A stretch of 22,403 nt of DNA from Bacteroidota bacterium (GTDB lineage: Bacteria > Bacteroidota > Bacteroidia > Bacteroidales > FEN-979), in the NCBI GenBank assembly GCA_026391755.1, contig JAPLDN010000264.1, positions 1 to 22,403 of the forward strand, read 5' to 3'. Both the position numbers and the translations under genes were made by a program. The notes beneath the pieces are model-generated. The model saw nothing but the letters and a program-made list of their open reading frames with translations. It did no database searches and was not told the origin of the DNA. Each line of letters opens with the position of its first letter. Within the stretch, counting starts at the first letter, position 1. Below, piece after piece: positions 21,828-22,403 of the stretch.

Positions 21828-22403
21828 ATGACCAGAATCAGAGCGGCAATTACAGGGATTCAAGGCTGGGTCCCACCTTATATCCTTACAAATAAGGAAC
21901 TGGAAGCTATGGTGGATACCTCGGATGAATGGATTATGAGCCGTACAGGGATCAAGGAAAGGCATATCCTGAAAGGCGAAGGCCTTGGCACATCCGACAT
22001 GGCTGCTGAGGCTGTCAAAGCTCTTCTTGAAAAAACAGGCACGAACCCCGATGAGATCGGTATGGTAATTTGTGCTACGGTTACCCCGGATATGATTTTC
22101 CCTGCAACTGCAAATATCGTCTGCGACAAGACGTGGATCAAAAAAGCTTTTGGGTTCGACATGAACGCAGCCTGTTCAGGCCTTTTATACGCACTTGTTA
22201 CGGCATCCAAATACGTTGAAACCGGGACAGTAAAAAAAGCTATCGTAATAGGTGCTGATAAAATGTCTTCTATCACCGATTATACAAGTCGCGAGACCTG
22301 CGTATTATTCGGGGATTCTGCTGGCGCTATCCTGATGGAACCAACCACTGAGGAGGTTGGAATAATGGATTCAATTATCCATTCCGATGGTTCGGGCCGG
22401 TTT
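21828..22403 (+). CDS. fabH: 3-oxoacyl-ACP synthase III (FabH), 3' incomplete
   Basis: FabH condenses acetyl-CoA with malonyl-ACP to start fatty acid synthesis. Translation from the ATG at 21828, 11 bases after the plsX stop, gives 192 residues with no stop up to the window end; the full protein would have about 330. Visible family parts are MTRIRAAITGIQGWVPPYIL, the MVDTSDEWIMSRTGIKERHI block, VICATVTPDMIFPATANIV, and the active-site cysteine C116 in DMNAACSGLLYAL, followed by LFGDSAGAILMEP. The histidine and asparagine of the catalytic triad lie beyond the window edge. It closes the DUF177-rpmF-plsX-fabH run. Confidence 0.96.
   Translation, partial: MTRIRAAITGIQGWVPPYILTNKELEAMVDTSDEWIMSRTGIKERHILKGEGLGTSDMAAEAVKALLEKTGTNPDEIGMVICATVTPDMIFPATANIVCDKTWIKKAFGFDMNAACSGLLYALVTASKYVETGTVKKAIVIGADKMSSITDYTSRETCVLFGDSAGAILMEPTTEEVGIMDSIIHSDGSGRF

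Overview
The window looks like chromosomal DNA of a Bacteroidota bacterium, most likely from the Bacteroidales or a close relative. The signs are TAnnTTTG-type -7 promoter boxes with little Shine-Dalgarno signal, a DUF4270 lipoprotein, a short glycogen-synthase-like protein beside glmS, and the order DUF177-rpmF-plsX-fabH. No rRNA, tRNA, CRISPR array, insertion sequence or prophage was seen. Both ends cut through genes.

Layout. Bases 1-1986 hold the 3' end of an RND efflux pump gene and an overlapping TolC-type outer membrane gene. Bases 2013-2855 hold a small membrane protein gene and the remnant of a DsrE-family gene. This segment is bracketed by two arrays of five 7-base units with consensus RKTCRSY. 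A short-chain dehydrogenase/3-beta-HSD-like gene lies on the minus strand at 2851-3876. At 4049-6729 a small membrane-anchored protein, an LhgO-like L-2-hydroxyglutarate oxidase and an Ldh_2-family 2-hydroxyacid dehydrogenase form a tight + strand operon. A C-terminal processing protease (6840-8447) and an iron-type superoxide dismutase (8506-9081) follow, each with its own promoter box. The minus strand cluster 13149-9068 reads glycogen-synthase-like domain, DUF4270 lipoprotein, glmS.

Bases 13465-15643 carry three exported proteins of unknown function: a small secreted protein, a lipoprotein and a probable beta-barrel. A strong hairpin lies between the first two. Next comes a 1077-residue multidomain flavo-iron-sulfur oxidoreductase (15805-19038). 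It meets, 2 bp away and tail to tail, a monofunctional proline dehydrogenase (19041-19952, minus). The right end is the housekeeping set DUF177, rpmF, plsX and partial fabH (20068-22403), led by the best promoter match in the window.

How the genes fit together. The 1077-residue protein combines in one chain the parts of the HcnA/HcnB/HcnC or sarcosine/octopine-oxidase alpha/beta type enzymes, with an added 2[4Fe-4S] ferredoxin segment. Its proline dehydrogenase neighbour suggests an amino- or imino-acid dehydrogenase that feeds electrons to a carrier. The other points of interest are the heptad arrays (one forms a 5' leader, the other bridges two stop codons), the dsrE remnant, and the glycogen-synthase-like protein with a degraded substrate loop and no C-terminal domain.
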